Shown: positions 37,152-49,463 of the stretch, in pieces
How positions within the stretch are numbered: position 1 is the stretch's first letter
Layout of the letters: each line of letters begins with the position of its first letter
Source: Rosa chinensis
Lineage: Eukaryota; Streptophyta; Magnoliopsida; Rosales; Rosaceae
NCBI RefSeq assembly: GCF_002994745.2
Contig: NC_037090.1
Coordinates: 29,246,501 to 29,310,500 of the forward strand
Direction of reading: 5' to 3'
DNA length: 64,000 nucleotides
Notes under the pieces: model-generated
What the model was told of the DNA's origin: nothing
The model's database searches: none
The model's input: the letters and a program-made list of their open reading frames with translations, nothing else
Position numbers and translations under genes: made by a program

Positions 37152-39918
37152 TTGAAAAATCACTTGTTTTTGTTTATAATTGTTGTATATAAACTGTTTG
37201 AGACTTAGTGTAAATTAACTAGGTTGTGTTTTTTATATTGTTTGAATGTGAGTTTTAATTGTAAGTTGTAAATTGAATGGAATAGGTGAAGTCTCTTTTG
37301 TTAATATTGGCCTAAACCCCTTATTGGTACCTAGTTCAGGTCCCTTAAGGTTGAGGGCGACCTTCATTAACACTTGTTGAACTGTCTTCACACTTATGAC
37401 CTTTTTTATCTTAGTAAGTATAGCCTATGTGGAATGGTGTCTAGGAAGGGGACAACGTTCATGACGGGTTATTGAATCCAGAAGTGCTTACAAATGGGCC
37501 TAAACCACTATGTGGGAGTAGCTCATGCCAAAATGGATTTTTCCTCTCGTGTGCGTCCTCCCCCACCTGGCCATTTCAGTAAGGTTGCCCAACGGATTTG
37601 AAAGGGAGTTTGTGTTTAGGCGACTATACTTGGGCCGCATGTCCACCTTGATTTACCGCTGGGAATTAAATTCGATATCAACAATATTTAAAAAAAAAAA
37701 ACTCATGTAAAAATACTTTTCACGTTTTATACTTACTTGTATACTTAATTTGTGTCTTATGTACAAGTACTTGCTAATTATACTTGTTTAATTATTCTTA
37801 CTTGTAATCATTACTAACTTTTTAATTTCTATTTCGTCTGGCTGAAAGACATTAAACTCAAGCGCTACTTGGGAGGCAACCCAATTCGAAAGCAGCTGTG
37901 AAGGAGTCTACAAACACAGATTTGCTTTCTCTTTCCCTATTTCTTTTTATTTTTTATTTTTTATTTTTTTTCTTCTTTGTTTTTATTTTAGAATTTTTTT
38001 TCGTAAATGCCTTCTATCTATGCTTATTTGTTTCATTGCATGCTTTTGATTGATTACATTGAGGACAATGCAATATTTAAGTGTGGGGGAAGAGATTTAT
38101 ATTTTTGTCTTTTATTTTGGGTCATATATATTGAAAAATACAAAAAAAAATTGAGTCATATATATTGAAAAAAATACAAAAAAAATGGAAAAATGTCAAA
38201 AATAAAAAAAAATTTCGTTGCTTTTATTTATTAAGTCTTAGTCTTTGTTTGTGTTCTTGAGTCTTAGGATGCCCTTTCAACTATCTAGGACGATTCTATA
38301 TCTCTGAAATTATGGCTAAGAGAGGATCACAATATTGAGATGATTTTAAAATGGTATTCTTTAGTTAATTGAGATATATGAAAAGTGTATGCATGTGTAG
38401 TGGATATGGATTCGTGACCTTGGTACAGAATATGAGCATGTTAGGATGAGTTTTGATTCATAAAAACTCATGTGAGATATTTGAGCTCATGTCCCTTTTT
38501 CTTGGAGTGCTAAAAAGAATATATTCTTATTTTCTTGGCGATGTTTTGATGATCTCATTATTCTTTCATTTGATTGATTGCTTGCCATAGATTAAGTTTG
38601 ATGGACTAGAGAATGCTAGAATTCGCTCTTGTGCTTGTTGAGACTTTTATCAATACATGTCCCTGATTCTGGAAAGGATACAGGCACCCTAGGTATCACC
38701 ATTGCCATATAAGCATGTGTCCCCATTTGTGCCCGTTGTGGGACTCCCCTAGATAAACCTCTTTGAGCCTACATTAAGCCTTTCTTTCATCACCCTTAAA
38801 ATCCTTAACCTGAACCTTAGTATAGTTACAATCGACCCATTGTTCTAAGAACTTAGTGGAGCTATCTTTTGAGACTACTACATGGATTCGGAGTTAAGGA
38901 TGAAGTGTGAGAAGAGGTGAAAGTTCAAGTGTGGGGGGTAGACTTGTCCATGAGAAAAAAATTGTATGAGAAAGCCGTAAAAAAAAGAAATGAAAAAAGA
39001 AAAAAAATGTGTACGGCTAGAAAAGAAAAACAAAAATATGTCTATGGATTTTAGTCCCCCGTACTTGGTGAATTTGGAGTTTGCTTTGAATTGAAGGTCC
39101 ACTATTGAAAAATTTGGTCTTTGTCCAATTCACTAGAGTTCAAAGGAAGTTTAGAATGACGATTAGGCCCAACATGAAGACATTAGGCCTTTTACTTGCC
39201 TCTACGGGTTGTGACGTTTTGCTTGGTGGATTTCAGGAAGTCTTTACATCTACATGAGCTCTGCTAGGTTTTTAGGACACTTTGTTAAATTCCTTACCCG
39301 TTCATTTCTTAAAACCTTGAGCCTTGGCCCCATTACAACCCTTAATAAGACCTTCTTGATCCTTAAGATGGGACAGCCTTTGATCTGTGGAGATGAGTTA
39401 TAAGAGTTGAACATATGGCTTGGGTCCATCCGTGCAAGTAGTTGATATCCTTCATGAGATCTTTTGAAAAAATTATATTCACAAAGTGCCTTTCGTTTCT
39501 TATATATGTGAGCTATTTGATTGCCTTAAAATATGTTCTCTCACATATAATTGAGTGATTATAAGATTTTAAGCATTGCCTTGAATTCTGAGAGAAGAAA
39601 GAGTGGATATACTTTGTGAGGATATGGATCATACTTGTCTGAAACATGCTGAGCTCCACCCCATCACCATTGTTACAACCAAGTCCTACTTGTGTATGTG
39701 TGGATTATATGCTTCAATTAACTCTTGAATATCTAAATATTGATTCTTGGTTGAGTGCTAATCTCGATGTTGCGAAAGTAAGAGATTTCTGAGACAAAAT
39801 GTTGAAGGGCAATAGAGTCATTGTATGTTGTAATGTTTGAGTCTTTCTTTCTTTAAATTTTGGTTGAGTCTAAGTTTGTGTATTTGTTTTGATTTTGCTA
39901 AGGGACTAGCAAAAGCTA
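37152..39918. other. non-coding interior of the second non-autonomous element
   Basis: No retroviral-type domain in any frame. GACATTAAACTCAAGCGC followed by TTGGGAGGCAACCCAA (about 37848-37886) is a motif I know from plant gypsy elements of the Athila/Tat group. Polypurine-like motifs occur near 38083 and 38929 as well as at the true tract. Confidence 0.8.
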
Positions 39919-39932
39919 AGTGTGGGGGAATT
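39919..39932 (+). other. polypurine tract of the second non-autonomous element
   Basis: AGTGTGGGGGAATT lies directly before the 3' LTR. Confidence 0.8.
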
Positions 39933-41638
39933 TGATAGGAGCATTTTAATGTGATATTTTAATAGTTATTTCCTTAAATAAATAAATTTTAATTTAGTTT
40001 TTATTTCTAGGTACAAGGGAGAAAATGGAGAAGAAATGAGCTGAAATGAATACACATGGCAAAAAGAGAGGAGTCCTGATGGCACTAGGAAACCACATGG
40101 CTTGAAGATGACGTTGGAGATATTATTGGGGAATTAAATCTGATTTTGCCATGGGAAATTATGGAGTTAATGTCAAAAATCAAGAGAGGATCAAGGATAA
40201 TGATGCCATGGAGAGATTTAAGGGAGAAAATGTCCAAAACAAGTCCAGATTCTTTCCTATTTTCACTCAAGATTATTTTGGCCAAAAATTAAGAGAAAAA
40301 TCAGATAAAATCTTGGGAAATCAGCAATAATATATTTGGAAAGATTATGGAATTATTTTGGAGCTTTTTGATTGGTTGAGTGACATGGCAGAGCTGATGT
40401 GACATTAATTCATTGGTTGGAGCTGTGTGGTGCAACCAGAAAATTCTTTGGAAATTAAATTCATGAAGCCTTGCTTCCCCTATATATAGCCTCCTCTCTA
40501 GACGTTTTAGACACCAACACCACCACAACAACACCACACCACACAACAACACACCCCCACACCACTTCAGACAAGACGTCTCTCTCCCTCAGTAAATAAA
40601 CATCAGAAAAATTCTCTCCATTCTCTAGTCTTCAGAAGCTCTGCGTCTCAACCAAGGAGGAGGAGAAGTCATGCAATACATCAAGATCCTATCCGCCATC
40701 CACCCTTGTGTCGTCCCTAGAAGATTGCTTGCTTTCAAGGATCTTCGAGTTCTTCGTCTCAAGGCTTGTCATCCATCTTCCACGGTGTATTTCATACTTT
40801 CTTTTGTTTTACTTTGTTTGATTCGTAGAGTTATGAATTCTAGTTAACATGACGTTAAGGGCAAAGTTTAAAGCCCGTTTATATGTTTTGAAATAAAGTT
40901 ACGATTTCTTTATGTTGATTGATATGTTGCTTATGTGAGATTGCTTGATTGATTTTGTTTTACAGAAAACTTTTGTATGTATGTGTTCTTTGGTGACCAA
41001 CTTAGGATATATGCATGTAATTAGAGCTAGATTTAAGTAGTAAAAGCTTTGGACAAAAGTCGAAATCAATTAAGGAGGATTGCAAATAGGTGAACTTATT
41101 CATAACTAGGTTGTGCACTTTGGTTGACATCCTTTCTCTATGCTTCATGCATTGAATGTGTTCTTGATTAGCTAGCTTTCTAGACTATGATTGCATGTTC
41201 AATAGGATTGATTTAGGTGCTTTCACTTAGATTAATTATTCAAGGAAAGTAAAAAATGGGAAATCGTTTGTTTTCTAACGTTTTACATGGTCAACTTCTT
41301 TCTCATTACATAGAAGATCAACTATAGGAATTGTGATTGGATTTCATTCATATGGATGTGGTTTGATCTTTATTCCTTGCGTTCCACCCTTGTATATGTG
41401 TTTTTATATTTTCTTTCTTTTATTTATTTTAATTTTCAAAACTCTAATTCTTAAATCCCCCTTTTATTTAGTTATTTGTATATATTTTGTAAATATTATA
41501 CTTTGTATTTATTTTAATTCTTTATTTGTTTTACAATGACATGTATACCCTCAATCCCCGGTTAGAACGATCCCTATTTACCATATACTAACGATGACAT
41601 TTTCAGGATTAAATTATGCGCTTGCTTTTAGCGTATCA
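39933..41638 (+). repeat. 3' LTR of the second non-autonomous element
   Basis: 1706 bp, matching 35410-37128 with several percent difference by eye; followed by TSD ATAAC. Confidence 0.92.
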
Positions 41639-41712
41639 ATAACCCTACTTGGTTAGACTGAATCCAACACGCATAGTACGTTGTTGGTAATCTGTCTATT
41701 AATAATTTAATT

Positions 41713-42149
41713 CTTATAAATATATTTCAAACTTTCGGACTTAGAGATAACTTGTACCGTACGCACTCAACAATTTCAGTCCCATCTCCTTCAATGAGAG
41801 TCACACAAACCATGCATGTTTTCATTATGCAACACAGCTAAACTGGGATGGAATTTAAAAACCACGAAAGCAAGACATGATTCTTGTGGAAATTGCAAGT
41901 TAACTGCGGATTATATGTAGAAGAAAAAGGAAATCAGGACTTGGCCTGGGAATTACATAAGAAATTTTGCGTGGAGTTTATTGTTCTGCAAGTATCGTAG
42001 ATAAATGGGCAAAGACCTTCACTCTGGCATGAACTAGGTTTTGACGTCAAATAATAAATTAATAAAGAACTGGAACGTATCTTCACCAATTTATACTATA
42101 TATAGGGGAAAGTAGGAGCAAAACTCAATCATACCTAGCTGTGAGAAAA
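41713..42149 (+). promoter_or_regulatory. upstream region of peptide gene A; repeated downstream of gene B
   Basis: Contains ACTATATATAG (about 42095-42105), a likely TATA box about 45 bp before the ATG of gene A. The segment 41740-42050 (AATTTCAGTCCCATCTCCTT, GGAAATCAGGACTTGGCC, GGCATGAACTAGGTTTT) recurs in order at about 51960-52500, so the upstream region was duplicated together with the genes. Confidence 0.75.
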
Positions 42150-42660
42150 ATGGTTCTTCCCAGGGCCTGCGCTGTTTATATGATTTTCATCCTATTGATA
42201 ATTTGTTCATCCGAAGTAGGGGTCGTCAACGGGCCGGGCCGGGCCAAGCCCGGCCCATTCATAGCGGGCTTGGGCCGTGCCGGGCAGGGCCTTGCTATAT
42301 TTTTAAATAATTGCGGGCCGGGCCGGGCCGGGCTTTATTAAAAATCAAAGGATCCAAGCCCGTCCATATAAAGCGGGCCTTGCGGGCTTTTTCGGGCCGG
42401 GCCGGGCTTAGCCTTGCGGGCTTTTTTGGGCCGGGCCTTGCGGGCTTTATTTATAAATAAATATTTAAAGACACAAGTATTTTTTTTTTTTAATCAAGCT
42501 TTGGAAATTCAATGGATAATGATCAAATACAACCAAAGATAACAATCTATATAACTAAATTGTACCCAAAAAAATCTATATTTATATATAGATACTAATT
42601 TGTTGATAAATAAATTTTTAAAGACACTAATTTTTTATAAATCTATATTTATACATCATA

Positions 42661-44372
42661 CACTCCAAAGAGCTACATATAGCAATTCAAAGAAAATGAG
42701 AAACCGACCGTTGGATGAGTTTATTACAATAAATTATGAGTGTGGTAAAAAATTTAGCCAATTTCACCATATTTTTGAATCCGATCGGATTGGTCAACCG
42801 TAGTCACTTATATGTTTTATTGGTTGACCGATGGCGTGGCAACAGCGAAACGTGCTTATTTTTTCACATCACGTTTGTATATACTCCATCAATGGATGTG
42901 CGTGGACATAAGATAAAAAAAAATTAATTTTAATTACAAACACATTGGTCTATACCAATTTTATTCCTAAAGTTGTATGACTTATACATTGCATTTAAAT
43001 TGTTTAGGTTCATTCTAAAGCAACCATGAAGTGGAAAATGAATTCGGAGAAACCAACCGCTTGATGGAGAGATTGTAATGTTTCATGGTGGTTGTAGAAA
43101 ATCCAGCCAATTTGGTTCACGTTTCGAATTCGATCAACTAGGTCAAACGTAGTTACTCTTATAAACCTATATTTATATATAATACACTCCAAAGAGCAAC
43201 CCTTATCAATTCAAAGAAAATGGAAAAACCGACCGTTGGATGAGTTTATTACAATAAATTATGAGTGTGGTAAAAAATTTAGCCAATTTCACCATATTTT
43301 CGAATCCGATCGGATTGGTCAACCGTAGTCACTTATATGTTTTATTGGTTGACCGATGCCGTGACAACCGCGAAACGTGCTTATTTTTTCACATCACGTT
43401 TGTATATATTCCATCAATGGATGTGCGTGGACATAAGATAAAAAAAATTAATTTTAATTACAAACACATTGGTCTATACCAATTTTATTCCTAAAGTTGT
43501 ATGACTTATATATTGCATTTAAATTGTTTAGGTTCATTCTAAAGCAACCATGAAGTAGAAAATGAATTCGGAGAAACCAACCGCTCGATGGAGAGATTGT
43601 AATGTTTTATGGTGATTGTAGAAAATCCAGCCAATTTGGTTATCATTTCGAATTCGATCAACTAGATCAAACGTAGTTACTCATATAAATCTATATTTAT
43701 ATATCATACACTCCAAAGAGCAACCCTTATCAATTCAAAGAAAATGGAAAAACCGACCGTTGGATGAGTTTATTACAATAAATTATGAGTGTGGTAAAAA
43801 ATTTAGCCAATTTCACCATATTTTCGAATCCGATCGGATTGGCCAACCGTAGTCACTTATATGTTTTATTGGTTGACCGATGCCGTGACAACTGCGAAAC
43901 GTGCTTTTTTTTTCACATCACGTTTGTATATATTCCATCAATGGATATGCGTGGATATAATATAAAAAAAATTAATTTTAATTACAAACACATTGGTCTA
44001 TACCAATTTTATTCCTATAGTTGTATGACTTATACATTGCATTTAAATTGTTTAGGTTCATTCTAAAGCAACCATGAAGTAGAAAATGAATTCGGAGAAA
44101 CCAACCGCTCGATGGAGAGATTGTAATGTTTTATGGTGGTTGTAGAAAATTCAGCCAATTTGGTTCTCGTTTCGAATTCGATCAACTAGGTCAAACGTAG
44201 TTACTCTTATAAACCTATATTTATATATCATACACTCCAAAGAGCAACCCCTATCAATTCAAAGAAAATGGAAAAACCGACCGTTGGATGAGTTTATTAC
44301 AATAAATTATGAGTGGTAAAAAATTTAGCCAATTTCACCATATTTTCGAATCCGATCGGATTGGTCAACCGA
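42661..44372 (+). repeat. 524-bp tandem repeat, about 3.3 copies
   Basis: The marker CACTCCAAAGAGC (first copy CACTCCAAAGAGCTAC) occurs at 42661, 43185, 43709 and 44233, an exact 524-bp period. The fourth copy stops near 44372 at TTGGTCAACCG. Within each unit GACCGTTGGATGAG and GATCGGATTGGTCAACCG recur. The repeated short frames at 42736, 43261 and 43785 are the same frame in successive copies, not separate genes. Confidence 0.93.
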
Positions 44373-44427
44373 TATGTAGAATATATATATGCACATATTT
44401 TATATAGAACTATAATAGTATAAAAAC

Positions 44428-44429
44428 TT

Positions 44430-44487
<58 letters not shown>

Positions 44488-44529
44488 CTCTATATATATA
44501 TATATATATCTCTCTCTCTCTCTATATAT

Positions 44530-44616
<87 letters not shown>

Positions 44617-44725
44617 AACACACACACACATATATGATATATTGATATATATATATATATATATATCTATATGACTATATATATATATATATCTATATAA
44701 ACACACACACAAATATATATCTATA

Positions 44726-44765
<40 letters not shown>

Positions 44766-44801
44766 AACACACACACACATATAGATATATCTATATATAT
44801 A

Positions 44802-44849
<48 letters not shown>

Positions 44850-44893
44850 ACACACACACACACACAAACACACATATATATATATATATATAA
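44428..44893. repeat. long (CA)n/(TA)n microsatellite tract
   Basis: About 465 bp of alternating CA, TA and short CT runs inside the hAT-type element. Open frames here encode only Tyr/Ile and Cys/Val repeats and are artefacts. Confidence 0.95.
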
Positions 44894-45865
44894 TATTTTG
44901 CGGGCTTTTACGGGCCGGGCCTAGTGGGCTTTTACGGGCCGGGCCTAGCGGGCTTTTGGCGGGCCGGGCCGGGTTTTTGCAGGCTTTTTTGCGGGCCTCC
45001 ATCGGCCCACTAAGGCGGGCTTTTGCGGGTTTTTTGACGGGCCGGGCCGGGCCAAAAGCCCTGCGGGTCGGCGGGCCTCCATCGGCCCACTTGATCCGCG
45101 GGCTTTTTGATGAGGCCTAATCCGAAGTCTTCGCAAGGGTTTTCTGAAATTCCAATAAGCAGTTAGTCTTTCTCGATCTCTCAAATCTCTGGTTATGTTC
45201 ATCACTAGCATAATAAGTCATTGACGAACTAAGTGATAACATTATATATGTGCACGAAATGTCTAATCCCTTTGACACAACGTAGCAATGTAGCATCGAT
45301 CTATACACATAATTTGGTAGACATGTTAGAGTTGAAACACAGAGGGTACGTTAGATGGTTTGCAGTTTTATGTTGTCAAATTAGAAAACATGATGGTTAA
45401 TTAAATAGCTAGACTCTGATTCAATATACGTATATGAAATCACAGTCTCTATGCTCTAATGACATTATGTATAATTGATTGATGTTAAAAGGTTTCTTCT
45501 CTACTGTCATTGCAGAAGTGAAGAGTCGGCAGCATATGGAGCAGTACGTGAAAATGACAAAGAAGGAAAGAAACTTATTAGGCCAAGAAAACCCATTTAT
45601 TGGCGTACCAGTTCCACTTCCACCAACGCCTCCAGGCCCTCATGGTTAAATATGCTTAATTTGGTCGATGAAACTCTAGGAATTAAGAATATTCTCTTAA
45701 AAAGATAATTAGTACGCATGATTACTTTGGGAAATAAAAAATAAAACAGATTAGAGGAGCCTATGGCCTTTTGTTACCCTTAATTTGTTTTTTTGTTGCT
45801 GGGAATCTCAAGATCTAGTTACATGTTTTATTTTAGGTGTACTGCTTGTTTGGCTGTATATATAT

Positions 45866-46830
45866 CAATATTTTAAAACGCTGAGGCGTAACCCGAGGCG
45901 TTTTTAGGAGAGCCTCAACAAGGCGCAGGCCTCAAGGCATAAGGCGTAAGCCTTGCATCATAATAAATTAAGTATATATATTAAAGAAAAATTTAATAAA
46001 ACATATGTATAGAGGAAAAATAAGAACTTGTTCAAGTAAAACCCTAGTTTGTGTTTGGCCCAAACTCTAGGTTACTTGCTCTAGTGGTAATAGGGTTAAA
46101 TTATAAGGATTTAGATTCCTATTCAATGTACGATTACTTTCCTTGTATGATTAAGATTCTATGCATTGTAATCCTCTATATAAAGAGGCCCCTATTATCA
46201 ATGAGAATACACAGCAAATTTCTCTCAATTTCTGATTCCCTAAAACAGAACTAATTATGTATATAGAAAAATAAGTGTTTGTATTGTAGTGTGTTAATAT
46301 TTACATTAACAGATATGAAGTATTTAGGAAAGGTGGAAAACCAATAGATAAGGATAAACCATAATAACCTTAACATAATAATCTTTCAGATGTAATTTGG
46401 TCGTTGATAGGAGCTTAATCAAATCTGTATTACTTGATTGTATATATGAAGATTGAAGAGGTATTATATAATCTGCACCAAAGCTGCTTCTCAACGTCCT
46501 CAATCAATTAATTAAGTCATCTTATGCTGTTCTGATGGGCACAACGTACGCGATCATAAGCTCTCTCTCTCTCTCTCTCTCATTCTTCGGTTCTACCTTT
46601 ATCTTAGTTTCTATCAAGGTTTGGTGCAGAAATCATCTCAAGAACGTACCACGCAGAACTCATCTACCATCTTCTTCATTTTTTCTTTTTTGGGCGTACG
46701 CCTCCTTTATGTTTTTCACGCCTCACCACGCTTTTCACGCCTTGAAGTATGCCTTCTGCGCTTCTACGCCTTGTGATGAAATCTGATGCAAAATATATAC
46801 GAAATAACGTTTTTTGCGCCTCATAAAACA

Positions 46831-46833
<3 letters not shown>
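45866..46833. mobile_element. hAT-type MITE containing a solo LTR
   Basis: The right end, read on the other strand, is CAGTGTTTTATGAGGCGC, a hAT-type terminus. The left end CAATATTTTAAAACGCTGAG is a diverged copy. Subterminal AGGCG/CGCCT motifs are dense at both ends (45880-45955, 46690-46825). The flanks are ATATATAT on both sides, consistent with an 8-bp TSD but weak because they are microsatellite. No transposase frame. Confidence 0.75.
46029..46247 (+). mobile_element. 219-bp solo LTR, copia-like
   Basis: TGTTCAAG...CTAAAACA flanked by the 5-bp TSD GAACT (46024-46028, 46248-46252). It holds a promoter-like TATATAAAGAGGCCCCTATT. The LTR at 62427-62649 is of similar size and has the same core (ATATAAAGAG..CCTATTATCAATGA). 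No internal region remains, so LTR-LTR recombination removed the element. Confidence 0.82.
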
Positions 46834-46841
<8 letters not shown>

Positions 46842-46865
<24 letters not shown>

Positions 46866-47897
46866 AAATAAATATGTTCATCACCAGTAATCTCCAAGAA
46901 TTACATGAAATCTCTCAAAGAAATTGAGCTATAATCTCTCTTCTCTATAACCTTCAATCCACAGTAGCATCTTAGTAGTCTCTTCACTTATCCTCAACTA
47001 ACTAAGCTGTCAAGAGACTGCTATTTATGCCAATACACTTGCTTAAAGCTTAAGCTAGCATCCCAATCCACTTGTTCAAACAGAAACCCAGTTATTACTT
47101 TCAAAGTCACCGCTATGATATTGCCGTATGTCTGCAAGTCTGCAACTCAGTTGCTTGGCGTGTTGGAGAAACTAAGTCATTGCCAATTGTCAATCTAGAC
47201 TCATCATCTTTTGTGTAGCTCAAGCATACAGTATTTTACACTTTGTACTATACTGAAGTGTAGACTTATACCTTGTAAAGAGTTTCGATATGAATATACT
47301 GCTTAGTTGCTTATGTAAGTACGTTGTCTTGTACAGTAACATTATACCTAAACTATTTATCAAATCGATCACTTGGACATATTGACTGAATCTGTTGCAC
47401 TAGGTAGTCATGTAGGAAAAACAGTAACATCACATAGAAATGTGAATTATCCATCGACAAATTCTGGTTATATATATAGGGTAATTATCAAAGAAGTAGT
47501 TAGTGTATAGACTTGTCCAATTATCAAGTGGTGATCAAAACCAAGTCACAGCGGTCAATTGTAAAATACTAAGCAAATCTTGCACCAAAAAAAAAATTTA
47601 AATACGTAGATATGGCCTAATTAAAACAAAATGAAAGACAAATGAGACAACAGTGGTGTCTTGTGGTCCTTGTGTGCATATGATTTCTCGTACCGGAGTG
47701 AAAAGAGAATCATAACTTACACTTTTACTTGTATGGATAGAGAAGTGCACGGCAAAACTATCAAGGATTTGTCACTTCAATAATCCTCAAAGGTTTACGT
47801 CAATAGAGACAAAAAAAAAAAGAAGAAGCAAGAATTTAAAAACTTTTTACATTCTTACCAACAAAAAAAAAAAAAACTTTTTACATTACAAGCTTAA
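46842..47897. other. intergenic DNA, nothing recognised
   Basis: A (TA)n run at the left edge, then AT-rich DNA without frames or clear repeats. Confidence 0.5.
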
Positions 47898-48747
47898 GAA
47901 GTTTTAAACACACCCCTAATAACTTAATAGTTAATACACACTCCTTACTCAATACACATACCATTTAATTTCTCATTCTAACATTTTACTAAATACACAA
48001 CCCAAATTACCTAAAATATCCTTAAACTTAAAAATCATGAAATACACTATTATTTAACATTTGATTAGTATATATAATTGACCATATTAATTACTTGTGT
48101 TAGTTATTGGGAAATCCATAAGGATTCATTATTGTTCCATTCAAAGTTCAAATAGATGCTTAGAAACAGGTTTTGTATTATTTGAGTTCTCATCCACCAA
48201 ACACCCTATTGATCAAGTATAAAATTTTGAGTCGAACATTCAACCAAAACTGTATCAGTAGTTTCTCCACAATGGCAGAACTACGAAGTTGTCATTGGAT
48301 GGTCAAACACATTAACAATTACAAAGTTTTATACATGTGATGTTTTATATTAGATAAGAAATTGTCTAATCATCACTTTTAGATAAAAAAAAATGAACTA
48401 AAAAGTGGGAGTATAAAGCAATATGTTTTAAAAACATTTAATGCTATTGATTTCGAAATTCTAAATTACTTGGTATCTCACCCCATTTAATTACAATTCA
48501 TTTAAGAAAAATTTAAATTAGATGGTTTCTAACTTTATTCTTATTTTAAATAAGGATGTCATGTATAGAAATTCATTGTGTTTATAATTATAGAATAATA
48601 TAAGGAACATATGATTATTATTATTATTTTTCTTTTAATACATAAATGTCTATTTTGGTCATTAACCTACCTATAAAATCTGATTTGAAATATAAAATAA
48701 TAGGGATATGTATTAAGTAGTTTGGGGTATGTATTTAAAATTTCTCA
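47898..48747. mobile_element. candidate MITE with long inverted arms
   Basis: The left arm AGTTTTAAACACACCCC..ACTTAATA (from about 47899) is similar to the reverse complement of the right arm near 48700-48747 (AATTTTAAATACATACCCC..ACTTAATA). Arms match imperfectly over about 45 bp. I found no certain TSD, so the ends are approximate. Confidence 0.55.
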
Positions 48748-49036
48748 AACATTTTAAGAAATAAACAATTTCAATTGTTAAATTATACGGCTTGCCGAAA
48801 CAAATGGAAATGAGAAAGAGAAACAAACATTCATCAAATTTTCATCAATATACGGCTACCTAGTTAGTCCATGGTCAACCTTCTTATCTTCAAGCATTTG
48901 GAAAATATCATGGAGTCTTGACTCTTGAGCATTAATTCCATATACCGTATATAAGAAAATATCACCGAAGAAATTTCATATCTGGAATAGTAGTCTAAAA
49001 AATGTAAAAACATGTGGCCAAAGACCTTGACTAGCT

Positions 49037-49280
49037 ACCCACATGGTCCAGTTCAGTTGGCAAGTTGACTGTGCTCCTTAAGCAAGTTGAGGGACTTGAG
49101 GCAGAGGTCTCAAGTTCGAGCCTTGTGTATGAAAAAGACTATGCGGGGAGGGCAAGCCCACCTATTTGGTGTACTCGATGCCCGGAGGGGGGGTGTCGCT
49201 GCGTCTTTGGCGCGGCACCGTGCTGAACTTCGGGTAAAAAAGGCCATTGCGTGCCTCCTTGTGGTCCTTCCCAGTACCTC

Positions 49281-49310
<30 letters not shown>
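49037..49310 (+). mobile_element. tRNA-derived SINE, about 274 bp
   Basis: Bounded by the 16-bp TSD AAGACCTTGACTAGCT (49021-49036, 49311-49326) and ending in a 27-bp A tract. A box-B-like motif GTTCGAGCC lies at about 49113-49121, with a box-A-like segment (CAGTTGGCAAGTTG) about 60 bp upstream; together they form a pol III promoter. It sits about 75 bp upstream of the TATA box of gene B. It is not a functional tRNA gene. Confidence 0.9.
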
Positions 49311-49314
<4 letters not shown>

Positions 49315-49400
49315 CCTTGACTAGCTTTAAATAGACATTACAATAGCACTAACGTTGACGCAAGATCAATTACTAATTAACTGGTAGAGACTAAAATGTC

Positions 49401-49410
49401 CTATATATAG
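49401..49410 (+). promoter_or_regulatory. TATA box of peptide gene B
   Basis: CTATATATAG, 54 bp before the ATG at 49464. Gene A has the same element in the same position. Confidence 0.7.
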
Positions 49411-49463
49411 AAGCAACTGGAATTGGAAAGGAGCAACCCTGTATAAGTGTGTACAGTTAGAAA

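Larger units (their letters stand above)
35410..41638 (+). mobile_element. second non-autonomous LTR element, tRNA-Asp primer type
   Basis: LTRs at 35410-37128 (1719 bp) and 39933-41638 (1706 bp), TGATA...GCGTATCA, flanked by the perfect TSD ATAAC (35405-35409, 41639-41643). The 2.8-kb interior has no gag or pol frame. Primer site, a conserved 'GGGAGGCAACCCA' motif near 37870 and GTGTGGGGG-type polypurine tracts are like those of Athila/Tat-type gypsy elements, which presumably supply the proteins. The LTRs differ more than those of the other elements in the window, so this is an older insertion. Confidence 0.92.
42217..45119. mobile_element. 2.9-kb non-autonomous hAT-type element
   Basis: Flanked by the 8-bp TSD ATCCGAAG (42209-42216 and 45120-45127), the size made by hAT transposases. 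Ends are imperfect inverted repeats (TAGGGGTCGTCAA at the left; TAGGCCTCATCAA at the right on the other strand). Both subterminal regions (42230-42450, 44897-45110) are packed with GGGCCGGGCC and GCGGGCTTT motifs, typical subterminal repeats. No transposase frame. The interior is a 524-bp tandem array and a long dinucleotide tract. Confidence 0.88.
42150..45649 (+). pseudogene. peptide gene A, broken by a hAT-type element
   Basis: Paralogue of gene B. Exon 1 starts at 42150 ('MVLPRACAVYMIFILLII', a signal-peptide-like N-terminus) and is cut after 42216 by the element 42217-45119. It resumes at 45128 and reaches a likely donor at 45162. Even with the insertion set aside there is an in-frame TGA (45145-45147) and the exon length is out of phase with gene B. 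Exon 2 (45516-45649, after TTGCAG) has exactly the same length as in gene B, 134 nt, and encodes a basic segment followed by a Pro-rich C-terminus ending 'VPVPLPPTPPGPHG' and TAA. The C-terminal coding part looks preserved. I cannot exclude another first exon, but as it stands the gene is disrupted. Confidence 0.72.

Noticed and set aside
42661..44372. CRISPR-like or gene-family array
   Set aside because: The unit is 524 bp without short spacers; it is a plain tandem repeat in a plant transposon.
44410..45002. Several frames rich in Tyr/Ile and Cys/Val
   Set aside because: Products of CA/TA microsatellites.
49113..49121. tRNA gene suggested by box A and box B
   Set aside because: No cloverleaf can be drawn; TSD and A tail show a SINE.
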